14,949 bases of DNA from Alphaproteobacteria bacterium. Its GTDB lineage: Bacteria; Pseudomonadota; Alphaproteobacteria; UBA8366. Made by a program: the position numbers and the translations under genes. The stretch lies in assembly GCA_029861675.1 (NCBI GenBank), contig JAOTYV010000091.1, positions 1 to 14,949 on the forward strand, written 5' to 3'. Shown here piece after piece: positions 14,776 through 14,949 of the stretch (positions are counted from its first letter, which is position 1; every line of letters starts with the position of its first letter). The notes under the pieces are model-generated. The model was given only the letters and a program-made list of their open reading frames with translations. It had not been told where the DNA came from and did not search any database.

Positions 14776-14949
14776 ATGGCAATACTCAAAATCGCCCGCA
14801 TGGGCCATCCGGTGCTGCGCGGACAGGCCCAGGAGGTGGCGGACCCGACAGCGCCGGAAATCCGGACCCTGATACGCGACATGCTCGAAACAATGGAGGA
14901 CGCGGACGGCGCCGGTCTTGCTGCACCGCAGGTCCACGTACCCCTTCGC
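14776..14949 (+). CDS. def: Peptide deformylase, N-terminal 58 residues (cut by window edge)
   Basis: Removes the formyl group from the N-terminal Met of new proteins; a metal-dependent cytosolic enzyme. Only 58 codons are present, open to the right edge. Motif I, GAGLAAPQV, is at residues 46-54 (GAGLAAPQV begins at Gly45 or 46), and the N-terminus MAILKIARMGHPVLRG is typical of an alphaproteobacterial form. The Cys of EGCLS and the HExxH metal site lie beyond the window, so activity cannot be judged. No Shine-Dalgarno precedes ATG 14776. Divergent from rpsU, another translation gene, with 152 bp between starts. Confidence 0.92.
   Translation, partial: MAILKIARMGHPVLRGQAQEVADPTAPEIRTLIRDMLETMEDADGAGLAAPQVHVPLR

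Noticed and set aside
14620..14937. 105-codon minus-strand frame opposite the def start region
   Set aside because: It crosses the rpsU promoter and the def coding start and shows no domain; the plus frame has the deformylase motif.

Overview
The window reads as ordinary chromosome from a GC-rich alphaproteobacterium. The main pointers are the proton-translocating transhydrogenase split into three genes (pntAA, pntAB, pntB, the Rhodospirillum rubrum arrangement), a DUF1127 mini-protein, an alphaproteobacterial-type bS21, and a peptide deformylase starting MAILKIARMGHPVL. These fit Rhodospirillales-like lineages best, but the genus cannot be fixed from the sequence alone. I see no tRNA, rRNA, CRISPR array, insertion sequence, phage gene or transfer boundary.

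Layout. (1) 1-1435, minus: the N-terminal 478 residues of a long-chain acyl-CoA synthetase, running off the left edge. (2) 1522-6657, plus: a tight run of four genes divergent from it: M3 oligoendopeptidase, alpha/beta hydrolase (GTGA overlap), and two tandemly duplicated DadA-type FAD oxidoreductases (ATGA overlap). (3) 6708-8054 and 8133-9668, plus: an ABC1/UbiB-family atypical kinase and a formylglycine-type sulfatase, with 50 and 78 bp gaps before them and a perfect TATAAT before the sulfatase. (4) 9823-12941, plus: pntAA-pntAB-pntB. (5) 12959-14623, minus: DUF1127 mini-protein, secreted DUF3179 protein and rpsU. (6) 14776 to the right edge, plus: the first 58 residues of peptide deformylase, divergent from rpsU.

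How the genes fit together. Transhydrogenase uses the proton gradient to make NADPH. Peptide deformylase and bS21 belong to translation. The 1522-6657 run pairs a cytosolic oligopeptidase with amine/amino-acid oxidoreductases, so use of peptides or modified amino acids is a plausible but unproven shared role.

The most interesting non-coding signals lie between rpsU and def. There is a good sigma-70-like promoter toward rpsU, and a 10-bp hairpin whose only non-Watson-Crick pair is G-U in the rpsU direction but C-A in the other. The deformylase appears to be leaderless. No convincing new multi-gene system was found; most of the window is recognisable housekeeping or common accessory metabolism.
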